41,288 bases of DNA from Dehalococcoidia bacterium (GTDB lineage: Bacteria > Chloroflexota > Dehalococcoidia > GIF9 > UBA5629). A program made the position numbers and the translations under genes. This document shows, piece by piece, positions 28,601-35,720 of the stretch. The stretch covers positions 1 to 41,288 of the forward strand of contig JAFGHL010000100.1 of assembly GCA_016930155.1 (NCBI GenBank). The letters are read 5' to 3'. The notes beneath the pieces were generated by a model. That model searched no databases. It worked only from the letters and a program-made list of their open reading frames with translations, and was not told where the DNA came from. Each line of letters starts with the position of its first letter. Position 1 is the stretch's first letter.

Positions 28601-30490
28601 CGGCTACTGGCGGAGAATACCGACGACGTCATATGGACGATGGACAGGGACCTGAACCTGACCTACGTCAGCCCGTCCATATATAGGCTACGCGGTCTGG
28701 CACCGGACGAGGCTGTGCAGGAAAAGCTGGAGGACAGCCTGGCGCCGCAATCGATGCAAAGGATTAGGAACCTTTTTGACAAAAACCTTTCTGCAATGGA
28801 TGCAGGAAAGTCCCAGAGCATACGCCTGGAAATTGAACAATCCCGCAAGGACGGGACACCGATTTGGGTCGAACTGGATGTCAAGAGCCTTCACGACAAA
28901 ACTGGAAAGCTCACCGGCTTCCAAGGCTCAGCGCGCGATATAACGCAGCGCAAGCTGGCGGAAAAGGCGCTCATCGAATCGGAGGAGAAGTTCCGCAACA
29001 TCTTCCAGCAGTCCAGCGACGCCATCTTTATCAGTGACAGGGACGGCAATCTAATTGATATAAATGAGTCGCTGTGCGCTCTGACAGGATATAGTAGGGA
29101 AGAGCTGCTGCAAATGACCGACCAGAATCTGGAGCAGGACCGTTCGTGGCTGCTGTCAGTGACAGCAGATGTCGAAGACTCCTTAAGGAACTACGAATAT
29201 ACTATAAAGAGAAAGGACGGAAAAACGGTCAACGTTATAATCAATACGTCAGTGCGCAGGGACAGCGCCGGCAATATCATCGGCCACCAGGGCATTATGC
29301 ATGACGTCACCGAGCGCAAGCGCTGGGAGGAGGAGATCCAGAAGACCTCCCGGCTGGAATCCATCGGCACGCTGGCGGGAGGCATTGCACACGATTTCAA
29401 TAACATACTGGGCGCCGTCATCGGCAATATCAGCCTGGCTAAAACCGAGCTGTCAGCAGGGCACAGCGCCCACGATTTATTGAAGGACGCCGAAAAGGCT
29501 GTTATGCGCGCCAGGGAGCTGACCGGGCAACTGCTCACCTTCGCCAGGGGAGGTGCGCCGGTCAAGAAAATTATCCCGCTGGGAAACACCATTAAAGATA
29601 CCGCTAATTTCGCCGTACGCGGCACCAGCACCGTGTGCCGGTTTAACATCGCCGCCGACCTGCTGTCGGTAGATGCCGATGAGGGACAGATCAGCCAGGT
29701 CATTCACAACCTGGTGCTCAATGCCCGGCAAGCCATGCCATCGGGCGGCGATATTGAGATCGCCGCTGAAAATATCAGCCTGGACAATGAGCAGCACCTG
29801 GGCAGGACTTTGCCGTTGCCGCCAGGAAAATACGTCCGCATCACGGTAAAGGACTACGGGACAGGCATACAGCCCGAACATATCGGCAGGATTTTCGATC
29901 CCTATTTCACCACCAAGCAGAGCGGCAGCGGTCTGGGACTGGCCACCTGCTACTCCATTATCAAGAACCACGGGGGACACATCAGCGTTTACTCTCACCC
30001 GGGCAAAGGTTCTACCTTTTATATCTACTTGCCAGCCGCCGCCGAGCGAGTACCTGACGACAGAGAAAAAGAAGGGCAGAGGGAGGAAGCACGCATGAGC
30101 GGCAGGATACTGGTTATGGACGACGAGGCAGCCCTGAGAACGACCATCGCCAGCATGCTCAAGCGCCTGGGCTGCGAGCACGTGGTAACCGCCGCCAGCG
30201 GCGAAGAGGCGCTGGATATCTACCGGGACGCTCTACAGGCGCAGGAGCCCTTCGATCTCGTCATACTCGACCTGACCGTCCCCGGCGGCATGGGCGGCAA
30301 GGAGACCATGGAGAAGCTGTGCGAGATGGACCCCTCCGTTACGGCGGTCGTCTCCAGCGGCTATGCCAATGAAGCAATCATGTCCGAGTACACCAGCTAC
30401 GGTTTTAAAGGCGTCATAGTCAAGCCCTACACCTTTGATGAGCTCAGGAGCATCCTTCAGCAGATCCTGAATAAGCCTGAACCCAGCTAA
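22685..30490 (+). CDS. giant hybrid histidine kinase with 17 PAS domains
   Basis: This 2601-aa protein is apparently cytoplasmic: no signal peptide or transmembrane helix is evident. Seventeen PAS/PAC units begin near residues 15, 144, 272, 401, 533, 655, 782, 913, 1045, 1175, 1299, 1441, 1572, 1713, 1843, 1968 and 2099, each ending in a D-I-T-E-R-K-like PAC and a short coiled coil. HisKA follows with phospho-acceptor His2236 (GGIAHDFNN), then HATPase (~2330-2450; N-box NLVLNARQAM, DYGTGI, FDPYFTTK, GSGLGLA). The C-terminal receiver (~2472-2595) has phospho-acceptor Asp2529 and a Lys near 2580. Eight PAS units (3, 4, 7, 8, 9, 12, 14, 16) belong to one YRLLAEN ... IWT subtype. GGAG lies 10 nt before ATG 22685. 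Ligands and partner are unknown. Confidence 0.93.
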   Translation: MAGKEKSTRIVKKLRQNEERYRELFDSINVCVAVFKVRDSGADFIIKDLNTAAENVEKISRREAIGKSILEVFPGIKELGITEMMQRVWETEAPESFPPKFYQGKRTSGWREGYIYKLPSGDIVTVYEDITERKKAEAALAEAELRYRTVADFTYDWEYWRSPEGKYLYVSPSCERISGYTPAQFLKDPGLMEKIIVPADRKAKAAHLEKVEKHIEDSAVFRIKCKGGGIRWIEHICRPIMDSQGKYLGSRGSNRDITDRRQAEEKHREIEEKYRLLAENSEDVIWILGMDLRYTYLSPSAKKLRGYTPEESMRQDFASTMTPESLQAVLNTLEANKARIENRNYFSVMLELELYHKDGSTVPAEVNVRAIYDDKGQPAGFIGVTRDISQRKKAEQKLKESEEKYRLLAENMDDVVWMAGTDMHFTYLSPAISKLRGFTAEEVMEQPLDQVITPESMQRLMQEFERAEPDLKKGRSISLKFEAEQYCKDGSTIWTESLIRPMYDDSRVHTGYLGVTRDISDRHQAEQELQQSEEKYRTVVENAFEGIIIIQDGMVKFINRNSSRELGIEFEDAYARPFLDFIHPDDRRTVIDRYTHRLKGETLEDTKPFRLVGKGGELWVEGQMASIQWQDKPASLVFLTNIDARRRAEESLRESEERYRTILEQTQEAYYEIDINGHFTFFNDALLTLMGYKREELLGMGYRKYVPAGYLPTTVETYQEVYRTGKPCLLSKQARIRKDGSIIYVELSAFPIRNMQGEFTGFRGIARDITARLKVEEALRESEEKFRMLAENSADAIWTLDTKLNVTYISPSIIKILGVTPEEISQYRIEDSMTPASLQRVTDTLERYRSDIERGTEAIVQLEVEHRHRDGSPVWAEMSIKALYDDQGRHSGFIGTTRDISQRKQAEQSLRQSEEKYRLLAENSLDCIWTLDRDLRLTYISPSLEKIRGVTPAEAMRETIQDSMTPQSQMLIWTTLKKNQDEMQRGTEKPVRLEIEHYHKNGSTVWVEMVLRALYDKEGRLSGFLGASRDITERKKVQQALLDSEEKYRLLAENTVDAIWTMDPHFRLTYMSPAIRKLRGIEPQEALRETIEQALAPGSLPDIMKVMQRSRQAVKQRTERIARLELEHYRRDGSTVWLEVAARALYDKEGKHTGYIGISRDITERKWAEQLIKASEAKFAASFMATSDPTAITDIESSKIVDINPAWERWTGYSREEVLGHSTNDLNIWPDPGARDRMIESLLKQGKLIDMEGQLRTKEGQLRDVLFSATIIDTGGKKYLFSRVHDITLRRTTEKALEKVNHQLADMINFLPDATLVIDRDSKVIMWNRAIEKITGIAAAEMVGKGGYAYSIPFYGEARPALVDLVLHNMEDVTAMYPEIRRVGDSLTAESFCPAVNEGKGIWAFAKASPLHDREGNIVGAIESIRDITDKRRYQENLRQSEEQYRLLAENADDCIWTMDKTLKQTYISPGIRKIRGIDPAEAMNETIKEQHTPESYQSVRLEFKQLLEEIEQGTARTHTVTAEQYHRDGTTVWVESTVRPYYDGAGSLAGFIGVSRDVTERLKAEKSIQQASRRLEDIIGFLPDATMAIDKDGTVILWNRAMEKMTGIPAAEMIGKGNYAYSVPFYGDKRPFLMDLIWEDSEELRLKYPYIMKDGDSFFSEVFCPSLYGGKGAWVLAKASPLHDREGNIIGTIESIRDINEEKLAEQNLQQSEEQYRLLAENTEDVIWTVDRDFIYTYVSPAIFKLRGFKPEEIVGQSMTSTLTPEAQAMIEQERERNRDFIGKGIDVTMRYELHTFRKDGSTLWTEAVVKTLYDGDRRHIGFIGTSRDITERKAAEAALRESETKYSDLLENAGEGILVAQDGLIKFVNKQMTEMVKYSSAEVTNTPFINYIHPDDAQLVLDTHLARMRGESVTTAYSFRVVTSEGQVRWIELHATPITWEGRTASLNFLQDITERRQAEQALIESEKRYRLLAENTDDVIWTMDRDLNLTYVSPSIYRLRGLAPDEAVQEKLEDSLAPQSMQRIRNLFDKNLSAMDAGKSQSIRLEIEQSRKDGTPIWVELDVKSLHDKTGKLTGFQGSARDITQRKLAEKALIESEEKFRNIFQQSSDAIFISDRDGNLIDINESLCALTGYSREELLQMTDQNLEQDRSWLLSVTADVEDSLRNYEYTIKRKDGKTVNVIINTSVRRDSAGNIIGHQGIMHDVTERKRWEEEIQKTSRLESIGTLAGGIAHDFNNILGAVIGNISLAKTELSAGHSAHDLLKDAEKAVMRARELTGQLLTFARGGAPVKKIIPLGNTIKDTANFAVRGTSTVCRFNIAADLLSVDADEGQISQVIHNLVLNARQAMPSGGDIEIAAENISLDNEQHLGRTLPLPPGKYVRITVKDYGTGIQPEHIGRIFDPYFTTKQSGSGLGLATCYSIIKNHGGHISVYSHPGKGSTFYIYLPAAAERVPDDREKEGQREEARMSGRILVMDDEAALRTTIASMLKRLGCEHVVTAASGEEALDIYRDALQAQEPFDLVILDLTVPGGMGGKETMEKLCEMDPSVTAVVSSGYANEAIMSEYTSYGFKGVIVKPYTFDELRSILQQILNKPEPS
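30095..30490 (+). other. possible internal start giving a free receiver domain
   Basis: Met2471 of the giant kinase is preceded by GGGAGG with an 8-nt gap, a near-ideal ribosome site, and lies exactly at the HATPase-receiver junction. Translation from it would give a 131-aa CheY-like receiver (MSGRILVMDDE at the start, Asp59 as acceptor). This may be a true internal start or the relic of a former separate gene. Confidence 0.4.
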
Positions 30491-30914
30491 AGGCCGTCTC
30501 CTTTCAGACACCGCACTCACACCAGTAATTCTCACACATGATATCAGGTCTACCCACGCGCCTAATGGTACAAAAATTGATGACCCGCAAGGCGCGTGAA
30601 TGTTAGCCTGTTGCTCATTGTCCCTTCTTAATATGCATGACATAATCAGAGGCAACTACTATGATTGAAGTAAATTATACCAGGTCATTACTTTGCCTCA
30701 GGACCCTGACAGATACGCCTGTGACAGGAGAGGCCGTCATTGTCTATGGCATGCGCCATAATCTCGAACATTGCATGCGTGATGACTGCACGGTGGGGAG
30801 GTGGGACAAGCTGACGCCCAAATTTCCGCTAGGGCAGACAGCATCTATTCACTATTGTTGCTAAGAATCAAACCATATCGCTTTTCTAAAAAAAATAAGG
30901 GGGTTTTGTTACAC
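30491..30914. other. 424-bp region upstream of chemoreceptor
   Basis: It contains an 8-bp inverted repeat (CACGCGCC 30555-30562 with GGCGCGTG 30591-30598), a promoter candidate at 30618-30646, a short stem TATGGC-ATGC-GCCATA (30745-30760) and CCTGTGACAGG just before it. A 67-codon frame at 30661-30864 has AGAGG 8 nt upstream but no family features. The predicted transcript start falls downstream of that ribosome site, so I do not call it a gene. Confidence 0.5.
30618..30646 (+). promoter_or_regulatory. possible chemoreceptor promoter
   Basis: TTGTCC (30618-30623) and CATAAT (30641-30646) have a 17-bp spacer. The start would be near 30653, giving the chemoreceptor mRNA a ~260-nt leader. Confidence 0.4.
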
Positions 30915-33557
30915 ATGAAATGGCTTAAAAAGGGCTCTTCCGTAGCCGGGAAGAAGTCCAAATTCGGAGTCCAATGGAAAATCACGTTAATCGTACTGGC
31001 AGTGGTGGCTGTTTTCACCGGCTTCATACTTGGCTACGTGCTGCCGCAGGTCGAAAACTCGCTGTACGCCAATAAAAAGCTACAGACACAGAACCAGGTT
31101 ATGACAGCCTGGTCAATCCTGAATTATTACCAGGATATGGAGAAATCCGGCGCTTTGAGCAGGGAAGAAGCCCAGAAACAGGCCAAGGCGGCCATAACCA
31201 CACTCCGCTACGGCGAAAATGATTACTTCTTTGTCATCGACTTCCGTCCGTATATCATTGTCCATCCGATGAATGCCAAGCTCGTTGATACGGATGTCAG
31301 CCAGTATAAGGACGCCAATGGCGATTTCATGTTCCAGAAGATGCTGGACATCGCCAAGGCCGACAAAGAGGGCTTCACCTCATATATGTGGCAGTATAAG
31401 GACGATGTCGACCGCATCGTGGCTAAAACTTCTTACATCAAGACCTTTGAGCCATGGCAGTGGATTATCGGCACCGGCATTTACACGGTCGATGTAGAAG
31501 AGGAAATCGGGGGCATGAGGACCACGCTGACCGCCATTGCACTGCTTATCATGGTCCTCAGCATCGGGGCCAGCATCTGGCTGACACGCGTCATGATCGC
31601 CAGACCGCTTAACGACCTGGTCGCTGTCGGCAGGAAGGTTGCCGTCGGCGATGTCGATCAAGATATCAAGGTCAAATCCGGCGACGAGGTCGGGCAGGTG
31701 ACACAGGCTTTTGCCGACGTGGTAACCTATTTGAAAGAGATGGCTTCCGCCGCCTCCAAGATCTCTGAAGGCAACCTCAGCGTCGAGATACAGGCCAAAT
31801 CAGACAAGGACGCCCTCAGCAAGGCCTTCTCCGGCATGGCCTCCACGCTCAACTCGCTCATGAATGAAGTCGCTATGCTGACTAAAGCCGGGACGGAGGG
31901 CAACCTCAAGGTCCGCGGCGATGTCGATAAATTCAAGGGCGACTATGCTGCCATCGTGAAAGGCATCAACGATACGCTAAATGCCGTCATCGGCCCGCTC
32001 AACATGGCGGCCGAATACGTGGACAGCATCGGCAAAGGCGCAACACCAGAAAAGATTACAGACGAATACAAGGGCGACTTCAACCTCATCAAGAATAACC
32101 TGAACAAGTGCATCGACGCTTTGAACATACTCGTTGACCAAACAGAAATCGTTATCGGCGCCACCAAGGAAGGCAGGCTGGATGTCAGAGCTGACGCCAA
32201 CAAATGCGAAGGCGTATACCGAAAGATCCTGCACGGATTCAACGAGACGCTTGACCTGGTGGTCGACCCGCTCGACGAGGCCAAGGGTGTGCTGGCCAGG
32301 GAGGCCGACTACGACCTGACAACGCACGTAGCCGGAGATTACCGCGGTGCGCTGGCACAGCTGAAAGACTCTATCAACGCTTCACTGGATAACAGGATCG
32401 GTGTAGTCTTAAAGCTGAGGGAGGTCTCCAAGAACCTGGCCGAAGCCAGCAAACAGCTGTCAACAGCTTCTGAGCAGACGGGCGACGCCACCCAGCAGAT
32501 AGCCAGCTCCAGCCAGCAAGTCGCCAAGGGAGCAGCCGACCAGGCCGGCGGCCTTCAGGAAACACTCAAAGCGCTGGAAGCCCTGTCGCAAACCATCGAC
32601 CAGATCGCACACGGCGCACAGGAACAGGCCAGCCTCATAGAGAAGAACGTACAACTGGTCAGCCAGGTATCCACGGCCATAACACAGATATCGGGCAACG
32701 CCCAGGAGGCCACAGAGGGCTCCAGGGTAGCCGCCGAATCGGCCCAGAAGGGAGCGGTCATGTCACGCGAGACCGTCAAGGGCATGGAAAACATCAAGCA
32801 GACTATAGACGCAGCCTCGGCTAAGGTACACGGACTGGGAGAACGTTCCAAAGAGATCGGCAAGATCGTAGCAGCCATAGACGATATCGCTGACCAGACC
32901 AACCTGCTGGCCCTTAACGCAGCGGTGGAAGCCGCCAGGGCTGGCGAGCAGGGCCGCGGCTTTGCCGTGGTGGCCGACGAAGTCAGAAAACTGGCAGAAA
33001 GGTCGCAGGAAGCTACCAAAGAGATCGCCGACCTGATCGGCGGCATACAGAGCGGCGTGGAAGAAACAGTCGCTGCCATGGAGAAAGGCACCAAGGAAGT
33101 AGACAGCGGTTATGAACAGGCTACCAAGGCCGGTCAATCGCTGGACGAGATACTGGAGAAGTCCAGAAACATGGGAACACAGGTCGAGCAAATCTCCAGC
33201 GCCGCACAGCAGCTGAACGCCATGAGTACCGAGATGGTCAAGCTGAGCGACAACGTCAGCGCCATCGTGGAACAAAACACCGCCGCCACCGAGGAGATGG
33301 CAGCAACGGCCAGGGAAGTTTCCAAATCGGTGGAAAGTGTGGCCGGCGTGGCTGAAGAGAACAGCGCCGCCAGCGAACAGGTTTCAGCGGCAGCCGAGGA
33401 GATCAGCGCACAGGTACAGCAGGTGGTCGCTTCCGGCACCTCACTCTCGACCATGGCTACGGAGTTCGAACAGCTTGTCGCTAAATACAAGCTCAACGGC
33501 AACGGCCATAAAACGGAAAACACAGCAGACTATAAGGTCGCCGTTAGCAATAGCTAA
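30915..33557 (+). CDS. methyl-accepting chemotaxis protein (Cache, multi-HAMP)
   Basis: This is an 880-aa chemoreceptor. Transmembrane helix 1 (~21-43) is followed by an extracytoplasmic single-Cache domain (~44-200; [15 protein letters not shown] and [10 protein letters not shown] are typical of sCache_2), transmembrane helix 2 (~205-228) and HAMP (~229-283). A stretch to ~500 contains several more HAMP-like units with recurring GxLxVRxD elements. The signalling coiled coil has the conserved hairpin tip (~660-698; [20 protein letters not shown]) that contacts CheA and CheW. ATG 30915 is chosen because AAGGGGG lies 11 nt upstream and transmembrane helix 1 follows; a longer frame to 30801 adds an unlikely extension. 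The C-terminus is a flexible NGNGHK tail. CheW follows directly. Confidence 0.93.
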   Translation: MKWLKKGSSVAGKKSKFGVQWKITLIVLAVVAVFTGFILGYVLPQVENSLYANKKLQTQNQVMTAWSILNYYQDMEKSGALSREEAQKQAKAAITTLRYGENDYFFVIDFRPYIIVHPMNAKLVDTDVSQYKDANGDFMFQKMLDIAKADKEGFTSYMWQYKDDVDRIVAKTSYIKTFEPWQWIIGTGIYTVDVEEEIGGMRTTLTAIALLIMVLSIGASIWLTRVMIARPLNDLVAVGRKVAVGDVDQDIKVKSGDEVGQVTQAFADVVTYLKEMASAASKISEGNLSVEIQAKSDKDALSKAFSGMASTLNSLMNEVAMLTKAGTEGNLKVRGDVDKFKGDYAAIVKGINDTLNAVIGPLNMAAEYVDSIGKGATPEKITDEYKGDFNLIKNNLNKCIDALNILVDQTEIVIGATKEGRLDVRADANKCEGVYRKILHGFNETLDLVVDPLDEAKGVLAREADYDLTTHVAGDYRGALAQLKDSINASLDNRIGVVLKLREVSKNLAEASKQLSTASEQTGDATQQIASSSQQVAKGAADQAGGLQETLKALEALSQTIDQIAHGAQEQASLIEKNVQLVSQVSTAITQISGNAQEATEGSRVAAESAQKGAVMSRETVKGMENIKQTIDAASAKVHGLGERSKEIGKIVAAIDDIADQTNLLALNAAVEAARAGEQGRGFAVVADEVRKLAERSQEATKEIADLIGGIQSGVEETVAAMEKGTKEVDSGYEQATKAGQSLDEILEKSRNMGTQVEQISSAAQQLNAMSTEMVKLSDNVSAIVEQNTAATEEMAATAREVSKSVESVAGVAEENSAASEQVSAAAEEISAQVQQVVASGTSLSTMATEFEQLVAKYKLNGNGHKTENTADYKVAVSNS

Positions 33558-33559
33558 AT

Positions 33560-33605
33560 GTCCGGGTAGCGGGGGCACAGGGTACGCCCCCGCTATCAGC
33601 CGGAC
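33560..33605 (+). other. strong intercistronic hairpin between MCP and cheW
   Basis: TAGCGGGGGC (33567-33576) pairs with GCCCCCGCTA (33586-33595), and an outer GTCCGG/CCGGAC pair (33560-33565, 33600-33605) extends the stem. No T-run follows, so it is more likely an mRNA stabiliser or processing barrier than a terminator. Confidence 0.75.
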
Positions 33606-33641
33606 AACATACAATATGAAATAAATTAAGGACTGTGATAA

Positions 33642-34229
33642 ATGACAGATTCAAATAACGTAATGAACGAGATCCAGTTGGTGGTATTTGACCTGGCCTC
33701 CGAACATTACGGCGTGGATATCTCGGACGTCCGTGAGATCATGCGCATGCAGAATATCACCAAGGTCCCAGGTGCACTGGTTTGCGTTGAAGGCGTACTG
33801 AACCTCCGGGGCAAGGTGCTCCCGGTCCTGGACCTGCGCAAGCGGCTGGGACTGAAAGTAACCGAGCACACCGAGGATAGCCGCATCGTGATCGTCGATA
33901 TCGAAGCAGGACAGGTGGGCGTCATCGTCGATGCCGTCACCGAGGTCTTAAGGGTGGAAAACTCCTATATAGATCCGCCATCTTCGATGGTAAGTCACGG
34001 CAACGCTGATTATCTTAAAGGCATCGCCAAGCTCAGCGACCGCCTGATTATCCTGCTGGATTTGGACAAGCTGCTTTCCCAGCAGGCCATGGGCGATTTC
34101 ATAGATAAAGCGATGAATGCCGACATCCCGGCAGAAGCCGCTTCGCCTAAAAGGAACGGCAACGGCAATAGGAAAAAAACCGCCGAGCAGCCAGACAAAA
34201 GCACAGCACAAGAATACGCAACCGTCTAA
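33642..34229 (+). CDS. cheW: chemotaxis coupling protein CheW
   Basis: This 195-aa adaptor links chemoreceptors to the kinase CheA. The CheW fold covers residues ~8-150 (QLVVFDLASEHYGVDISDVREI, with the family pattern VLNLRGKVLPVLDLRKRLG). A basic, probably unstructured tail of ~45 residues follows, with a KRNGNGNRKK element resembling the NGNG tail of the preceding receptor. AAGGA lies 9 nt before ATG 33642. It forms a receptor-CheW pair; CheA and the adaptation enzymes must be encoded elsewhere. Confidence 0.95.
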   Translation: MTDSNNVMNEIQLVVFDLASEHYGVDISDVREIMRMQNITKVPGALVCVEGVLNLRGKVLPVLDLRKRLGLKVTEHTEDSRIVIVDIEAGQVGVIVDAVTEVLRVENSYIDPPSSMVSHGNADYLKGIAKLSDRLIILLDLDKLLSQQAMGDFIDKAMNADIPAEAASPKRNGNGNRKKTAEQPDKSTAQEYATV

Positions 34230-34238
34230 CCTTACAGA

Positions 34239-34272
34239 GCACAGGCTGCGGCCTCAATGCCGCAGTCTGTGC
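34239..34272. terminator. stem-loop between convergent genes
   Basis: GCACAGGCTGCGG (34239-34251) and CCGCAGTCTGTGC (34260-34272) pair over all 13 positions with one G-U pair and an 8-nt loop, just after the cheW stop and before the converging lipoprotein gene. A T-run is lacking on either strand, so efficiency as an intrinsic terminator is doubtful. Confidence 0.5.
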
Positions 34273-34306
34273 ATTACTATGCAAAACCCTGCCGTCAGAT
34301 TACCTC

Positions 34307-35518
34307 TTACTGGCTTATTCGCGGTTCAATCCACAGGGCATAGTTATCGTCGATGGATACCCCAGCTTCCACACGCAGTATGGCCATCACTTTTTTCCCT
34401 GCATAAGCCGACAGGTCTATATCCATGCTTTGCGGAGCGCCGCCATAAGCAGCTGTCATGCCAGGCCACCAGTTAATATCTCCGCTAGCCTCCATCAGGC
34501 CAAAAAGAAAGGTCATACTGCTGGTCTCTGAAGCTTCGCCGGAAAGACAGACCATGGAGGTAAAGCGTGCATTGTTGGGCAGTTCTAGGGGCAGCATATA
34601 CCCTCCCAACTGCCAGCGTTCCTGCCAGTCCCCGAAAATCCCTTCGATCCAGGCATAGCTCTCCGCCGCCGGGACCATCTGGATAACATTGGGATATGTC
34701 TCACCATCAGCGGCCACAGCCGAGCCCAGACGCGTGGCCAAACCCCTGCTGGAATCTACCTGCAGCCCAAATTCCGGCCTCCCGGCGCTGCCACGCCAGC
34801 TTGCCCGGGAAGCATACTGCTGAAAGTTATAGTTGAACTTGATGCCGAAGGTAGGCACATAACAGTTGTTGCCCTCATTGGCCTCGGGAACCGCTTTGCC
34901 GCCGTCGGCACAAATAGTGATCTCGTTTCCCTGATAGTTGAAATTAGTAAAAGGCCGCGTCATTTCTTCGCCTGGTTTCAGGCCGCTTACCCAGCTGGTG
35001 TCCCGCCATACATGACTTTGGTCGTACAAATAAGTATCGTTGGGACCGGCCTCCAGACCACCCACGTTCTTGACGGTGTAATACAATAGCCCGCTGTTAT
35101 AGGTAATGCCGGTTATGATGAGATCGGGCATCAGCGTCAGTTTTTCCGCCACCTGCACGGTCACCCATGCGGTCGCCATTCCTCTCTCCCCTGCCGCTGT
35201 CAGCGTAAATTTGGTGGTCTTCAGCGGAGCGACCTGCACAGTGCCGGCAGTTTGAACCTCACCCACTCCTGAATCAATCGTTATTACTGCGGCATCCTCA
35301 ACGTCCCATTTCAGGGTTATATTATCACCCGGCTTAATATTGTCCGAATCGACCGTAAATTCGTTTATGCGGGGCCAGCAGCAGGGTGAAACATCAACCG
35401 GCGTGATATTTTCAGCCGGCTGCACCGCAAGCTCGACGGCTGCCCCGTCACATGAACAGAGCATCAGCACCGCCATCAGCAGCCAGGCCCTAACTGAAAG
35501 ACAACAAAGCAATCGCAT
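34307..35518 (-). CDS. CARDB/Ig-like lipoprotein, distant paralogue
   Basis: This is a 403-aa lipoprotein from ATG 35518 (the frame is open to 35620, but the extension places extra residues before the signal). The signal peptide ends in LMLCSC, with lipidated Cys23. An Ig-like domain (~50-130; ITLKWDVED), a CARDB domain (~135-230; YYTVKNVG, ICADG ... NNC) and a ~170-residue C-terminal beta domain follow. The last is homologous to that of the lipoprotein at 929-2575 (DIDLSAYAGKKV ... LRVEAG). It lacks the N-terminal beta domain of the other copies. TATACT lies 8 nt before the ATG, which suggests a very short leader. It is separated from its paralogues by 31 kb. Confidence 0.85.
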   Translation of the reverse strand: MRLLCCLSVRAWLLMAVLMLCSCDGAAVELAVQPAENITPVDVSPCCWPRINEFTVDSDNIKPGDNITLKWDVEDAAVITIDSGVGEVQTAGTVQVAPLKTTKFTLTAAGERGMATAWVTVQVAEKLTLMPDLIITGITYNSGLLYYTVKNVGGLEAGPNDTYLYDQSHVWRDTSWVSGLKPGEEMTRPFTNFNYQGNEITICADGGKAVPEANEGNNCYVPTFGIKFNYNFQQYASRASWRGSAGRPEFGLQVDSSRGLATRLGSAVAADGETYPNVIQMVPAAESYAWIEGIFGDWQERWQLGGYMLPLELPNNARFTSMVCLSGEASETSSMTFLFGLMEASGDINWWPGMTAAYGGAPQSMDIDLSAYAGKKVMAILRVEAGVSIDDNYALWIEPRISQ

Positions 35519-35720
35519 CTCTTTAAGTATAGCAGAGTACAGGAGCAGTACCAGCGCCGTTAAATCAGGCTTAAACATTTTGACTGCACAAAAATAGAGA
35601 GGCCGCTGATTTGCAACCACAAGTATGAAACAAACGCCAGTCCATTATGCCGAAGTATGCCAGTTCGCATCTCAAGGACATCTTAACGGCATAACTGCTA
35701 AAATTAAACGCAGGAGCAAT

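Noticed and set aside
23498-28620. regularly spaced near-identical ~30-nt repeats, at first sight like a CRISPR array
   Set aside because: They are in frame in one long gene, spaced by ~390 nt, and encode the start of successive PAS domains.
30661-30864. 67-codon ORF upstream of the chemoreceptor
   Set aside because: It has AGAGG upstream, but no family features, an odd composition with several Cys, and the likely transcript start lies after its ribosome site. It is kept only as part of the leader description.
33540-33640. intrinsic terminator between chemoreceptor and cheW
   Set aside because: The stem is very strong but no T-run follows it, so it was recorded as an intercistronic hairpin instead.
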